From positions 18,866,803-18,930,802 of the forward strand of contig CM028339.1 of the NCBI GenBank assembly GCA_016647705.1: DNA of 64,000 bases, written 5' to 3'. Position numbers and translations under genes: made by a program. Under the pieces are notes generated by a model. It worked only from the letters and a program-made list of their open reading frames with translations, ran no database searches and had not been told where the DNA came from. Each line of letters starts with the position of its first letter. Position 1 is the first letter of the stretch. This DNA is from Eucommia ulmoides (lineage: Eukaryota; Streptophyta; Magnoliopsida; Garryales; Eucommiaceae). This document shows, one piece after another, positions 36,301-47,420 of the stretch.

Positions 36301-36833
36301 GAAGAAAAAATAATCATTTAGTTTAAATTATTATTTTCTTTGTTTAGAGAAAAAAATAATAATTATATATCCTACGGAATGACCTTTTCCTAAAAAATAT
36401 TATATCATTTTTTATATTTAATTAATTAAAAGCAATTCCTAATAAATAGTCCCATTGATTTTTCAATCAAAATAAATAGGAGAACAATACCCTTTATAGT
36501 ACATAGAACAACACAAGATAACAAACACTTCGAATCTATTTTCGTGTTTTGTTAGCCAATACATATTAACAAACATTTAAAAGTAGTGAACGATCATCTT
36601 ATCACACTCACATTGCAAACTTATAATGTGTTGTCATTACAATAATATGAAAAGACAAATCTGATGGTTATTAACAATGAAGGATAAAATTGAAAAAAAA
36701 AATAGTATGACGGAAAATTAAATATATGTTTCGTTAAGAAAGATCAGACATTAGGACCCATCGTTAAAAAAAAAAGCTCCTAAATATATTTAAATTAGAT
36801 CATTTGAAGTAGTCTGAGTTGTTCTTAGTAAAA
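33400..36833. other. AT-rich region without genes
   Basis: No coding sequence recognisable on either strand. 33400-33560 has repeated GTTACAT words. 33990-35690 is very AT-rich. 35690-36560 is of more balanced composition with phrases such as AACCCCATAGAGGAG and CTCACCTAAGTGAGAG, which could be an old LTR or other element that I cannot name. Confidence 0.5.
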
Positions 36834-36838
36834 GTAAC
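36834..36838 (+). repeat. Target duplication GTAAC, left side of element 2
   Basis: GTAAC immediately precedes the 5' LTR and is repeated at 54563-54567 immediately after the 3' LTR, the five-base duplication made by integrase. Confidence 0.9.
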
Positions 36839-37510
36839 TGATATAAGAGAATCTCGTCAGATGTACCACGTAGTCAATATTTTTCCAAGTATGGGAAAAC
36901 GGCTGGGCTGGGAGCTGAAATCCCCTTCATGCCAAGTTAGAGTGCCCTCCGAGCCGAGCTGAGGATCGTCTCGGTGAAGAAATCCGGACCGGTAGACTCC
37001 GAGCTGGACTAACGAACTCGAGCACCTTCTGCTCGTCATTTCCGCACTAGGGGCCTCTCTGGGCTGTCCTAAGGTTCCGGCCCATGGGCCTCTACAGGTG
37101 GGCCCAAAAGCCCATCTTAGACGATTAGAGCACTAATCCATCTGTTCATTGGTTGCTCAGTGGATTAGATTAATTAACTCAAGCTCGGCTCCCTAGTTTC
37201 ACGGCAGTAATTGAGCCCAATACCTATAAATACACCATGACATCCAATGCCCAACGGTACGTCTTTTCTACTAACACGAAAGCACTTTTAGCCCTTCGCT
37301 TTCGGATACTTACCCTCAAGCCAGAGGGGCTTCATCAAGCACAACCCCGGTAAGTCTTTGTGCTGGTGCTCGGAGTAAAGAAGTGGAACTCAACTCGGAG
37401 GTCGTTAGCATCCCTAAATTCACCAAGCTAATTACACCATCAGCAGTCTTGTACCCTTAATATCCTTCTAAACCATACTGTTGACCGATTACCACTTTTT
37501 GACATCAACA
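36839..37510 (+). mobile_element. Element 2 5' LTR
   Basis: 672 bases, TGATATAAGAGAATCTCG to TTTTTGACATCAACA. TATAAATA at 37225-37232 is the likely promoter TATA box for element transcription. It pairs with 53891-54562. Confidence 0.95.
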
Positions 37511-37530
37511 GTTTGGTGCCTTCTGTGGGA
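37511..37530 (+). promoter_or_regulatory. Element 2 primer-binding-site region
   Basis: GTTTGGTGCCTTCTGTGGGA directly follows the 5' LTR. It matches the TTGGCGCCGTCTGTGGGA form typical of Tat-lineage elements with two changes, and marks where a tRNA would prime first-strand synthesis. Confidence 0.75.
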
Positions 37531-37578
37531 ACGCACTAAAAGCCTTCCTTGATCGTCAGCTCCCCACAAGGTTAAGAC

Positions 37579-39440
37579 TTGGTGATCACAAGGTCTAGAA
37601 AGGAAATCCGCCAAGTCAACCAAGCGCTTGACCCCAACAGTAATCCACCCCCTTCATCCATACAGAACATGTCAAAGGCTCTCAGGTCCGATCCCCCTAC
37701 CCAACCTGTAGAGCATCTCCACCAGCCCTTCATTCCGCCATACGGGACGGTAGACCCGATGACTCAGCCCACCACTCAGGTGGGTCCAATCTTACCCACG
37801 GGGCAGTTTATTAGGCAGACTTCCGGGGGCCTTGAGGCAGCCCACGTCGATATCTTGGAACACTAGCTTGGCGAGTTCCAAACCTTCTTCCAAATCATCC
37901 TAGCTCGCTTACCACCAGCGCTTCCAATGGGTCTCCTGACAATCCAGGTCGCGGGTCGAGAGAAACAAGCAATCAGAGTTGAAGAGCGCATCAACCATTC
38001 CGACGGGTATGTCCCGAGCCCATAACGCTGGTTAGAGAGAGGTTGAATTAGCATCTCCTGAGGCCTCAGGATCTCCGTCGCCACCTCCACCAAGACGAAG
38101 GAGAGAAAACCGTATACCGAGTCTCCTTCGGCCCAAGCTCACAGCCATACCGTGTGGTCTGACCACCATCCCCGTCGCATTTAAGAGGTAGACTCACATT
38201 CCCCACCACGACAGCCACTACTCCGCACCGCTTTTAGCTAAGCTCGAGTCCTGCCAAGGGTGGAGATGGTGGTGGAGAGACACCTAGCTGACATGAAAGC
38301 GGCCCTACATCAGATTCGGGGAACCAAGGGCCCAGTCGGGCTTCTTTCAGAGGTAAGATCTTATTTCATCAATGAAATACTGGAGGAACCATTGCCTGTG
38401 CATTACACCCATACCCAGATGATCCTCTATAGTAGGATCACTGATCCGGCGGACCACTTGTCCATTTTCAGGTCCTATATAGACCTGCACACAGACACGA
38501 TAGCGATGAGATGCAAGGCATTTCTCCTCACCCTCACGGGGGCTGCCGGTATATGGTTCAGAACTTTGGCCCCAGCATTTATCTCCAATTTTACGAGCTC
38601 AAGCAGCTCTTCTTTTCGTGATTTGGGCGATTGTGGCGTAGGCCAAAAACCATGGCATACATCCTCGCGCTCCAACAACTACCCAATGAATCATTGGGAG
38701 ATTATGTAGAAAGGTTTTACAAAGAAATTATTGGTTTCGATGAGCTCAGAGACGTGGTCACAATGAGCGCATTCATTAATGGACTGAAACATCGAAGTCT
38801 CATGTACAACCTCTGCTCTAACCTAGCTCCTATACTAGACGCTGCCCGAGAGAGAGGCACGAGGATCCATAATGCAGATAAAAGGAAAGCAGCCCAAAAA
38901 GACTGTGAGGGAAGCCAAAAGAAGAAAGAGAAGGCTGACGAATGATTGAGCAAACATCAGGGGTCCAAGAAACTGCAAGCAGAGGGAAGACTGGGACTAT
39001 TGCCTTGGGATTAGATACTATTCCCACCCCAGGAGAACCGCCAGTAGAACTTCATACCGCTCACAGTATCAGTGGCCACCATCTTCGTCCAGAATACGGG
39101 GAGAGACTTCTTTTTCCCCCTCTCCCCCCAGCGAAAAACCAATGGGAAAGTCAATGGATAAATATTGTGAATTCCACCGAGACCGGAGGCATTTCACTGA
39201 GAATTATTTCCAACTCCGGGAAGAAATCGAGGCCCTTATCAATAGAGGATATCTTGGCCGCTACATTTGAAATGACGATTGGGCTTCCAAAACAGAAGAC
39301 AACGATCCCCGCGATGAGCATAGGGATCGTAGAAGGAGGAAGAATAGAAGTTGCCCCCTCCCAGATCGGAAGGAGATAGAGGTGATGACGAACAAATGGT
39401 AGATGGCGTGATTAACGTCATTCACAGCGAATTGAGCCTG
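37579..39440 (+). pseudogene. gag: Element 2 gag pseudogene
   Basis: The ATG at 37579 opens a 95-codon Pro-rich N-terminal part (stop at 37864). The capsid-like retrotransposon gag domain follows at 38260-38945: YSRITDPADHLSIFRSYIDL, IAMRCKAFLLTLTGAAGIWF, then after a frameshift ALQQLPNESLGDYVERFYKE and AFINGLKHRSL. A CEYHRDRR-HFTENYFQLREEIE segment (about 39160-39240) with INRGYLGRY is the zinc-knuckle-like end that precedes protease in Tat elements. Gag would form the particle that packages element RNA. At least two stops and one frameshift break it. Confidence 0.9.
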
Positions 39441-39489
39441 GGAGAGAGAGACCCTCTCCTCCAAGAAAAGGAATTAGCACAAAGCCAAG

Positions 39490-40060
39490 AGAAAAGCGAA
39501 CGAAGACATCTTTGAGGTAAGAATAATCGACGTTGCAGAGCACAACGTTATTTCCTTTAGCGAGGCAGACGTCAAGAATATACACGTCCCTCATGACGAT
39601 GCCCTCATCATAGTTGCTCTCATCAATCACTTCAAAATAGGAAAAATCTTGGTAAACGGTGGTAGCTTTGTCGATATCATCTTCAAATAGGCATTCGAGA
39701 GGATGAACGTGGATCCTAGTGTTGTAAAGCCGTCAAAAGCCGCCCTAGTTGGTTTTGGGAGATATGTTGTCAACACTGCTGGGTGGGTCTCGCTTCCTAT
39801 CACCATCAGAGCCTATCGAAGGACCTCAACTATTTAGACCAAATTTTTTTATCGTGGACAGGTCGTCTCCCTATAATGCGATCATAGGCCGACCCACGGT
39901 GGCAGCTCTCAAGGCAGTCTGTTCACCGTACCACCAGTCAATGAAGTTATCCATGGAAGAGGGTGTGGGAGTGGTGAGAGAAGACCAAGAGTCCTCTCGA
40001 GCTTGTGCTGGGAAGGTGATGGAAAAAAAAAATAGCAATCAAAGGTAGAGCCGGAGCTCG
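39490..40060 (+). pseudogene. Element 2 protease pseudogene
   Basis: The frame reads VPHDDALIIVALINHFKIGK then ILVNGGSFVDIIF (about 39645-39690). The retropepsin active site, normally LVDxGSS, has become LVNGGSF, so the catalytic Asp is Asn. Further on come PSKAALVGFG and, after a shift, FIVDRSSPYNAIIGRPTVAA and LKAVCSPYHQ, the segment also kept in element 1 at 17633-17730. The stop in SVDIIFK* lies near 39690. Confidence 0.85.
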
Positions 40061-40635
40061 GGGAGCCCGAACTCATGGCTTTGAACTAGGGGCCGGTGCC
40101 GTACCTATCAATGATCCATGGGAGAAGGAAGCCGGTCCCCGACCTCACGAAGAACTAGTGGAGGTTCCAATACACCCAATAATCGAAGAACGAACTATAA
40201 GGATCAGAGCTAGTCTCGCATCCGATCAGAAAACTAAACTCATCCAGCTGCTTCGAAGAAATTACTACGTCTTTGCATAGTCCCATGACGAGCTGCCGGG
40301 GATCGATCTAGGTGTAGCGATGCACCACCATCACGCTGACCCACACCATCCTCGTGTGAGGCAGAAGCGACAAAAATTTCATCCAGAGCGCCAAAAGATA
40401 ATCGAAGTGGAAATGGAAAAATTGATCAAGTCCGACATCGTCGAAGAAGTCAAATTCCCCGACTGGCTAGAAAATGTGTTCCTGGCCCCCCAAGGCTAGC
40501 AATAAGTGGCGTCTCTGCGTTAATTTTAAAGACCTGAATAAGGCATGCCTGAAGGACTTTTTCCACTACCCAGAATTGACATCCTCATAGACCCCACAGC
40601 AGGGTATGAGCGCCTGAGTTTTCTAGATGCTTATG
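40061..40635 (+). pseudogene. Element 2 reverse transcriptase, first part
   Basis: This stretch, in changing frames, includes a KRQKFHPERQKIIEVEMEKL-like region near 40360-40430, KWRLCVNFKDLNKACLKD (about 40504-40558), LPRIDILIDPTAGYERLSFLDAY (to 40635). The RT frame stops at the nested element and resumes after it with the same phase once one TTATG copy is removed. The palm domain Asp (NFKD) is present. Confidence 0.85.
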
Positions 40636-42312
40636 TGATAGGTGTGAAAAACCTATATATTTTCAATCCGATTTTGTTAGTTTTCGAATATGTTTGTATA
40701 ATAGTTTATTATGTTTTTATGAGTTTTCATACTTTTTGTATAAATTAGGTGTGTGGGACAAAAAGATAGAAAACTGGACCTAAAACGATGAGATCGAACC
40801 AAAGCGGTTCGAAGTTATGGTGGATAAACAAGCTCGGAGGCTAAAAGATGAAACAAGCCCACCGCTTAGGCGTCCAGACCACCGCCTAAGCGGTGAAGAT
40901 ACAAAGAAGAGCAAAATATTACTGACGGACGACCGCCTAGGCGAAGATTTTATCGCCTAGGTGGAAATCCAACAGAAGACGAAGAAGGGCTATTGACAGT
41001 TACTCGCCTAGGCGAAAATCCAACAGAATGTTCTCCCAGTCCACCGCCTAGGCGATCAGACCGAACCGACGTAACTCCGCCTAGGCGAAGAATCCACCGC
41101 CTAGGTAGATTTGCCCTACACAGTCTTGAGATATTTTTGAGATATTTTGGCTATAAATACCCCTTCTCCTCCCTCTTGGCCGGTGATCTCTCTTGACCCC
41201 ATGGATTTTTTAGCCCCTTAGGCTATATCTAAGGGTATAGTTAGGGATTTTAGGTGTGGAGCTCACATCCCGAAGTGGAGAAGATGGCAAATCGATCGTA
41301 GAGCGTTCTTAGCGATTTATCTTCGGACGAGGCTAAGTTCTTTGATTGTTTTTCCTTATTTCTTTATCTTAGGAGCATGTGAGCATGTTTAGCTCATTCT
41401 TTCATGTTTATACGGCTATGGCCATGAGTTAAATATGGATTGTAGTAGGGATTAATATTATATTTATAAATACGTTGTTTGGATGATTTCGATGTTGCGT
41501 TTATGTTTGTTCTTCATAGTTTGATTGTATTTATCATATTGTTTGTTTATTATGCTTGGATTGATAAATGGAGAATATGGGGTTTTGGATTCGGATTAAG
41601 GTAAACAAACGTCATGATTCTATAACCTGGTCGGGGTTTGAATCGTGGACAATTGATGACGTGGGGCTAGACACACGCTACCTAGGGTCGTTAAGATGTT
41701 GAAGGAGACTTATTCGTTGACTTGAAGTTGTATTATATCCCTATTCTTACACTCGGAAGAGGTGGCGAGGGAGTTTTAGAACGTAGATTGTCGATAGGGT
41801 AAATACAACCCGACGATCCAATAACTCGGGAGAGAGTTGGATTGTGTACAATCAATGACGCTGGGTGAGACACACGTGACCTAGGGTCGTTAAGACGTTG
41901 AGTAGGACTTCTTCGTTGACTTGAAGTTATGTATTCCCCCGTCTTACACTCGGAAGAGGTGGCGGTGGAGTTTACGTACCGAGGTTGTCAAATAGGTCGA
42001 ACACCGTAAACGGAAGTAAATCGGAATCGAACACGTATTTGTAAACACGTTAATCCCTAGGCAATTCTTCACCCTAAAATATATTAGCATAATAGTGTAG
42101 TTAATTTAGGTTATATTAGTATTAGTTTAATTAATTAATTACATTTATTTGTCGCCTAGATAAACTTAGGTCACGACAAACGCGGTATTCGATAGTAACG
42201 ACAACAATCCCTGTGGATACGATAACCCGATCTTAAAGATCACACTATACTAAAACTTAGACCTCGTATACTTACGAATGTAAGTAGCGGCGTGTCATTT
42301 CCCACGCTACCA
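40636..42312 (+). mobile_element. 5' LTR of the non-autonomous element
   Basis: Begins TGATAGGTGTGAAAAACC and ends CCCACGCTACCA. TATAAATA at 41152-41159 is a TATA box. The palindrome block 40855-41107 is described separately. Compared with the 3' LTR it keeps about 70 bases near 41310-41385 that the partner has lost. Confidence 0.9.
40855..41107. repeat. Block of CGCCTAGGCG palindromes in the LTR
   Basis: Repeated inverted-repeat pairs occur in close succession: CCGCTTAGGCG with CGCCTAAGCGG, and several CGCCTAGGCG cores joined by AAAATC- or GAAGA-type spacers. They lie just upstream of the TATA box at 41152. The 3' LTR copy (44515-44800) has one more pair. Confidence 0.9.
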
Positions 42313-44293
42313 AGTTTTTGGCGCCGTTGCCGAAGATTGTTTTGATGTTATTGTCGAAGAAACGCGGTAACGGCTCCAAAGACTTAAGTTTTAGATAGGA
42401 GAAGCAAGTGTTTTGTATTCCCAGGATTGGCGATTTCGTTAGAATTGATATTATGTGTAAATGACTTAATTTTACTTTAGGCATTTATTTTATATATAAT
42501 TTTTGTTTGTAGTTTTGTTTTTGTTTCCAATGCAGGGTACTTGGCGATGTTAGATCGACGGGTATTGATGCATCCCTTTCGACGAGATTCCAAACCGTTT
42601 ATTGTGCTTGGCCAAGCACATAAGCCGATAAGGCGTTTAGCTGAAAGATTGAGTCATCCAAAGCAAAATCTCGCTATTCTTGAGGGCATTCTGAATGTCG
42701 GGCCGAGGACATTAAACCACGTGTTTCTTGGGAGGCAACCCAAGCAATTCTTTTTGATCCATCCTATCCGACTTGATTCGGAGGTGAGATCCTCTCGCCT
42801 CCTAGGTAAGTGTTCTAAACACCCTTCGTCAGCATGCTTTAATTCCATATGTTGAAGAATGATGATTGGGTTCGCTGAGGACACTGTCCACTTTGAGTTT
42901 GGCGGTGATGTGTAGTATTTTGTATTGTTAGTTTATGTGTTATTATTTTTCCGTATTGCATGTATGTTTAGGTTAGAATGTGTTTATGTTTTTGTGTTGT
43001 TGTTTATATGTTGAGTTTTGCATTCATCTGGGCCGTCACCCGATGATGAAAATTACCCCTGGTTGTTTTCGAAGTCAGGAGTAATACCTATGCATGTGTG
43101 ATTCTGTGTGCTTGACTTTGCGTTTTGGTCAAAATTATTGTAGATCCTAATTTGTACGGGCACATAGACTCAATGTATTTTTATTCAATTGATTTGAGGA
43201 CGATTATCGATTAACAAAATTCATGACACATTAAGGATTCTAGAACTTGATTGAGGGGAAGCTTGAGGCGAAATCCTAGGCGAGGTAGTTCAGGAGATGT
43301 GATTTAGGCATTTTCTTTGTCGCTTGAACCTTTTTAAGCCTACCTTGTTACATGTTTATCCCTCGTTACCCTGTCAAAGCCTAAATGCAAATTCAATTCA
43401 GAACACATAAGCTAATACCCTGGTCAGTTGATCATTTTCCAAACCTATATCGCTGAATTTACAGGCACATTTGAGTTAATCAAGTTAGCTATTGCAAAGG
43501 CTTCTTGATGTGAGCGATTGGGTTTAGGGCGAACTTCTAATTGGTTCGGTGTTTGAGTACTCACTTGTCGTTTTTCATTTGTATTTCACACATCCCTTCA
43601 ATTGTAACAATCAAATAAGTTTGGGGGTGTGTTCGTTGAAAAAAAAAAATATAATTTAAAAAAAAAAATCAAATGTAAATATGGTTTGTATTTTCGTTTC
43701 TTTTGACAAGTGAGTACGTCGGTTTTAAATGCATGTTCGGGATTGTTTCCAATCTTTCTATGGGGGTTCGAGATTGAATGTACATTGCGTTGAGCCTTGG
43801 GTAACGTTAAGTTAACAACGTTAACCCGTTTTCTATTCCAAATTACCCATGGCCAAATATACCTAAACCGAACTAAGTCCTAATGATCTTCATGAACTAC
43901 TAAACCTACATTAGTGGAGAGTAGACCCCAATCCTGCTTATGGTAATCCTTCACTCATGAATTTTGTTGGGGGATAATTCAATTCGATCGTCGTATAGTT
44001 ATATTATTGAATCTCGCACTAACACGTTTACAGGATCTAGAATAGCGTTCACCATTATTGCATGTTGAAAATCCAGAACATTACATGTTGTGTGTTATCG
44101 CCTGAACTCGATACTACTGGCGGTTGTTGAGGAAAAAATAAATAGACTGTTAGAAGAATTTAAAACTCACATGTTGTTATGTTTAGATTGTTTTTAGGTT
44201 GTTTGTTATTTAATTCAGTTTGTTGTTTTTGTATTTTTTCATTTTAGTGTGTGTTTGGCTCGAGGACTAGCCAAATTTTGAGTTTGGGGGTAT
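42313..44293 (+). other. Internal region of the non-autonomous element
   Basis: No gag or pol sequence. The longest frame (42541-42855, 104 codons) lies over the GGGAGGCAACCCAAGC region and has no recognisable domain. Purine or A-rich runs occur at 43647-43672. The segment ends at a CTCGAGGACTAGCC phrase and the polypurine tract 44282-44293. Confidence 0.7.
42319..42331 (+). promoter_or_regulatory. tRNA-Asp-type primer-binding site
   Basis: TGGCGCCGTTGCC is the exact complement of the last 13 bases (including CCA) of plant tRNA-Asp, six bases after the LTR end. Use of tRNA-Asp is known for Athila and Ogre-type gypsy elements and links this family to that group. Confidence 0.85.
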
Positions 44294-45950
44294 TGATAGG
44301 TGTGAAAAACCTATCTATTTTCAATATGAATTTGTTAGTTTTCGAATATGTTTGTATGGTATTTTATTATGTTTTAATTAGTTTTCATACTTTTGGTATA
44401 AATCAGGTGTGTGGGGCAAAAAGATAGGAAACTAGACCTAAAACGATGAGATTGAACCAAAGCGGTTTGAAGTTACGGTGGATAAACAAGCTCGGAGAGT
44501 AAAAGATGAAACGAGCCCACCGCTTAGGCGTCCAAACCATCGCCTAAGCGGTGAAAATGCAGAGAAGAGCAAAATGTTACTGACGGACGACTGCCTAGGC
44601 GAAGATTTTATCGCCTAGGCGAAAATCCAGCAGAAGACGAAGAAGGGCTACTGACAGCTGCTCGCCTAGGCAAAGTTTTCTTTGCCTAGGCGAAAATCTA
44701 ACAGAATGTTCTCCCAGTCCACCGCCTACTTCACCGCCTAGGCGATCAGACCGAACCGACCTAACTTCCCCTAGGCGAAGAATCCACCGTCTAGGTGGAT
44801 TTTCCCTACACAGTCTTGAAATTTTTTTAGATATTTTTGAGATATTTTGGCTATAAATACCCCCTCTCCTCCCCCTTGGCCGGTGATCTCTCTTGCCCCC
44901 ATGGATTGTTTAGCCCCTTAGGCTATATCTAAAGGTATAGTTAGGGATTTTAGGTGTGGAGCTCACATCCCGAAGTGGAGAAGACGGCGAATCGATCGTA
45001 GAGCATTCTGAGCATGTTTAGCTCGTTCTTTCATGTTTATATGGCTATGGCCACGAGTTAAATATGGATTGTAGTAGGGATTAACATTATATTTATAAAT
45101 ACGTTGTTTAGATGATTTCGATGTTGCGTTTATGTTTGTTCTTCGTAGTTTGATTGTATTTATCATATTGTTTCTTTATTATGCTTGGATTGATAAATAG
45201 ACAATACGGGGTTTTGACAAACCTCAAATTTGGATTAAGGTAAACAAACGCCACGATTCTATAACCCGGTCGGGGTTTGAATTGTGGACAATCGATGACG
45301 TGAGGCTAGACACACGCTACCTAGGGTCGTTAAGACGTTGAAGGAGACTTCTTCGTTGACTCAAAGTTGCATTATATCCCTCGTCTTACACTCACAAGAG
45401 GTGGCGAGGGAGTTTTAGAACGGAGATTATCGATATGGTAAATACAACGCGACGATCTAATAACCCAGGAGGAAGTTGGATTGTGTGCAATCAATGACGT
45501 TGGGTGAGACTCACGTGACCTAGGGTCATTAAGACGTTGAGGGGGACTTCTTCATTGACTCGAAATCATGTATTCCCCTATCTTACACTCGGAAGAGGTG
45601 GCGATGGAGTTTACGTACCGAGGTTGTCAAATAGGTCGAACACCGTAAACGGAAGTAAATCGGAATCGAACACGTATTTGTAAATACGTTAATCCCTAGG
45701 CAATTCTTCACCCTTAAACATATTAACATAATAGTGTAGTTAATTTAGGTTATATTAGTATTAGTTTAATTAATTAATTACATTTGTTTTTCGCCTAGAT
45801 AAACTTAGGTCATGACAAACGCGGTATTCGATAGTAACGACAATAATCCCTGTGGATACGATAACCCGATCTTAACGATCACACTATACGAAAACTTAGA
45901 CCTCGTATACTTGCGAATGTAAGTAGCGGCGTTCTTTTCCCGCGCTACCA
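44294..45950 (+). mobile_element. 3' LTR of the non-autonomous element
   Basis: Begins TGATAGGTGTGAAAAACC after the tract GAGTTTGGGGGTAT and ends CCCGCGCTACCA. TATAAATA lies at 44852-44859. A deletion of about 70 bases relative to the 5' LTR lies near 45008, and an extra palindrome pair near 44660-44700. Confidence 0.9.
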
Positions 45951-45955
45951 TTATG

Positions 45956-46415
45956 CCAGCTACAACCAAATCCCTATGTTCCCTCCCGACAAGAGCAAAA
46001 CATCCTTCATCACAGACAAGGGTACATACTGCTACAAGGTTATGCTATTTGGCTTGTGTAAGGCTGGAGCCACTTATCAACGACTGCTGAACAAAATGTT
46101 CAAAGAGGAGATTGGGCAGACAATTGAGGTTTACATTGACAACATGTTGGTTAAAAGCTCGAGGGCCCCTGACCACTCCTAACATCTCCACAACTGGTTC
46201 AAAAAGCTCAGGGCTCACCGCATGAAACTTAACCCTAACAAATGTATTTTTGGGATTTCCACGGGAAAGTTCCCGGGGTATATGGTCTCCCAGTGTAGCA
46301 TCGATGCTAACCCTGATCAAATACATGTGATCCTCGGGATGACCTTTCCTCAGAATAAGAAGGAAATCCAGATGCTGACGGGGAGGCCCGCCGCCCTCAA
46401 TCGCTTCATATCTTG
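45956..46415 (+). pseudogene. Element 2 reverse transcriptase, second part
   Basis: After the nested insert the frame continues ASYNQIPMFPPDKSKTSFIT, CYKVMLFGLCKAGATYQRLL, and VYIDNMLVKS (46132-46161). The catalytic YxDD box is altered to YIDN, which would destroy activity. NPNKCIFGISTGKFPGYMVS and LGMTFPQNKKEIQMLTGR follow, the connection to RNase H. Stops at 46180 and 46414 add to the damage. Element 1 has the intact YIDD at the same point. Confidence 0.9.
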
Positions 46416-46960
46416 AGCATCGAAGAAATGTCTGCCTTTCTTCAAGGTGCTAAGAGGCAACAACAACTTTGGGTGGATGGAGGAATGCGAATCAGATTTC
46501 CAAGAGCTCAAAAATTATCTTTTCTTTGCTCCCCTGCTCAGTACCCTAAGGGCGGGAGAAACTCTATACTTATATATTATTGCCTCTACAACGGTGGTTA
46601 GCGCGGCTCTTGTAAGGGACGACACCGGTGGTCAGCACCCTGTCTTTTACTTGAGTAGAATCATCTCGGATATCGAAACCAGATACACCAAATTTGAAAA
46701 GCTGGCTTGTGCCCTGCTAGTAGCTTCCCAGAAGCTGAAATAATACTTCCAAGCCCACGTGATCGTCCTTCTCACTGACCAACTGATAAGGCAAATTTTA
46801 CATTCACCAGACATCTCAGGACGATTAATGAAGTACAGCCTCGAGTTGGGTCAGCTCCATATTCAATATCGCTATCAAAGAGCCATTAATGACCAGGTCC
46901 TAGCAGATTTCATCGCCGACCTCACATTTCCTGAGGACCTAGAGCTACTTGCCATCAACT
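46416..46960 (+). pseudogene. Element 2 RT-associated RNase H pseudogene
   Basis: Reads KCLPFFKVLRGNNNFGWMEE, YLFFAPLLSTLRAGETLYLY, STTVVSAALVRDDTG and VFYLSRIISDIETRYTKFEKLA, then after a stop at 46741 the LTDQLIRQILHSPDISGRLM segment and DQVLADFIADLT. Order and residues match gypsy RNase H plus the tether to the following domain. The single internal stop makes it one of the better-kept parts of the element. Confidence 0.9.
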
Positions 46961-47420
46961 CGGAAGCTAAAACCATAGAAACAGAGGGAGATCGAGGGAA
47001 CTCAAATCCAGATTCTGATTCAACAACATGGAGACTGTTCACCTACGGATCATCCAACACCAACGGTTGTGGGGCGAGAATGGTGCTTGTTGCCCCAGGA
47101 ATAAAAAAGATCGAATACGCCCTAAGACTGTGGTTCAGAGAAACTAACAATGAAGCTGAATACGAGGCTCTGTTAGTCGGTCTTCGCCTAGCCTGGGAAT
47201 TTAATATGAAAATGTTGTCCGTCTTCTGTGACTCTCAGCTAGTCGTCAACCAAGTCAACGGAGATTATTTGGCGAATAATCCTAGTATGACTGCATATCT
47301 TGAAAGGGTAAAAGCCCTGATGGGAAAATTTGAAAAAATCCATGTATCCCAAATACCTCGAGAAGATAACTGACACGCTGATGCCTTGGCAAACCTAGCC
47401 TTGGTAATGGTATTAATTCT
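46961..47420 (+). pseudogene. Element 2 second (archaeal-type) RNase H
   Basis: The 204-codon open frame 46759-47373 contains WRLFTYGSSNTNGCGARMVL, NNEAEYEALLVGLRLAWEF and SVFCDSQLVVNQVNGDY. These are the three active-site regions of the extra RNase H that Tat elements carry between RNase H and integrase. In most relatives the first reads VDGSSN; here the Asp is Tyr, while the Glu (EAEYEA) and Asp (CDSQ) remain. It ends with VSQIPREDN and a stop where the usual ADALA segment begins. Confidence 0.85.

Larger units (their letters stand above)
40636..45950 (+). mobile_element. Non-autonomous LTR retrotransposon nested in element 2
   Basis: Two LTRs (1677 and 1657 bases), a tRNA-Asp-type primer-binding site, a 2.0 kb internal region without gag or pol, and a purine tract TTTGGGGGTAT before the 3' LTR make a structurally complete non-autonomous element. 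TTATG flanks it at 40631-40635 and 45951-45955. The internal region has phrases typical of the 3' part of Athila/Tat-related elements (GGGAGGCAACCCAAGC, CTGAGGACACTGTCC, AAGTTTGGGGGTG). It would need proteins from another element. Family members also sit at 57354-58900 and 60905-62634. Confidence 0.9.

Noticed and set aside
37717..39630. - strand frames opposite element 2 gag (such as 37863-38093 and 38717-39027)
   Set aside because: They are shadows of gag on the + strand, unlike the antisense gene at 49430-51880, which has its own domain signature.
42541..42855. 104-codon frame in the non-autonomous element as a real protein
   Set aside because: It overlaps a conserved non-coding phrase of this element class, has no known domain, and is open on the other strand too.
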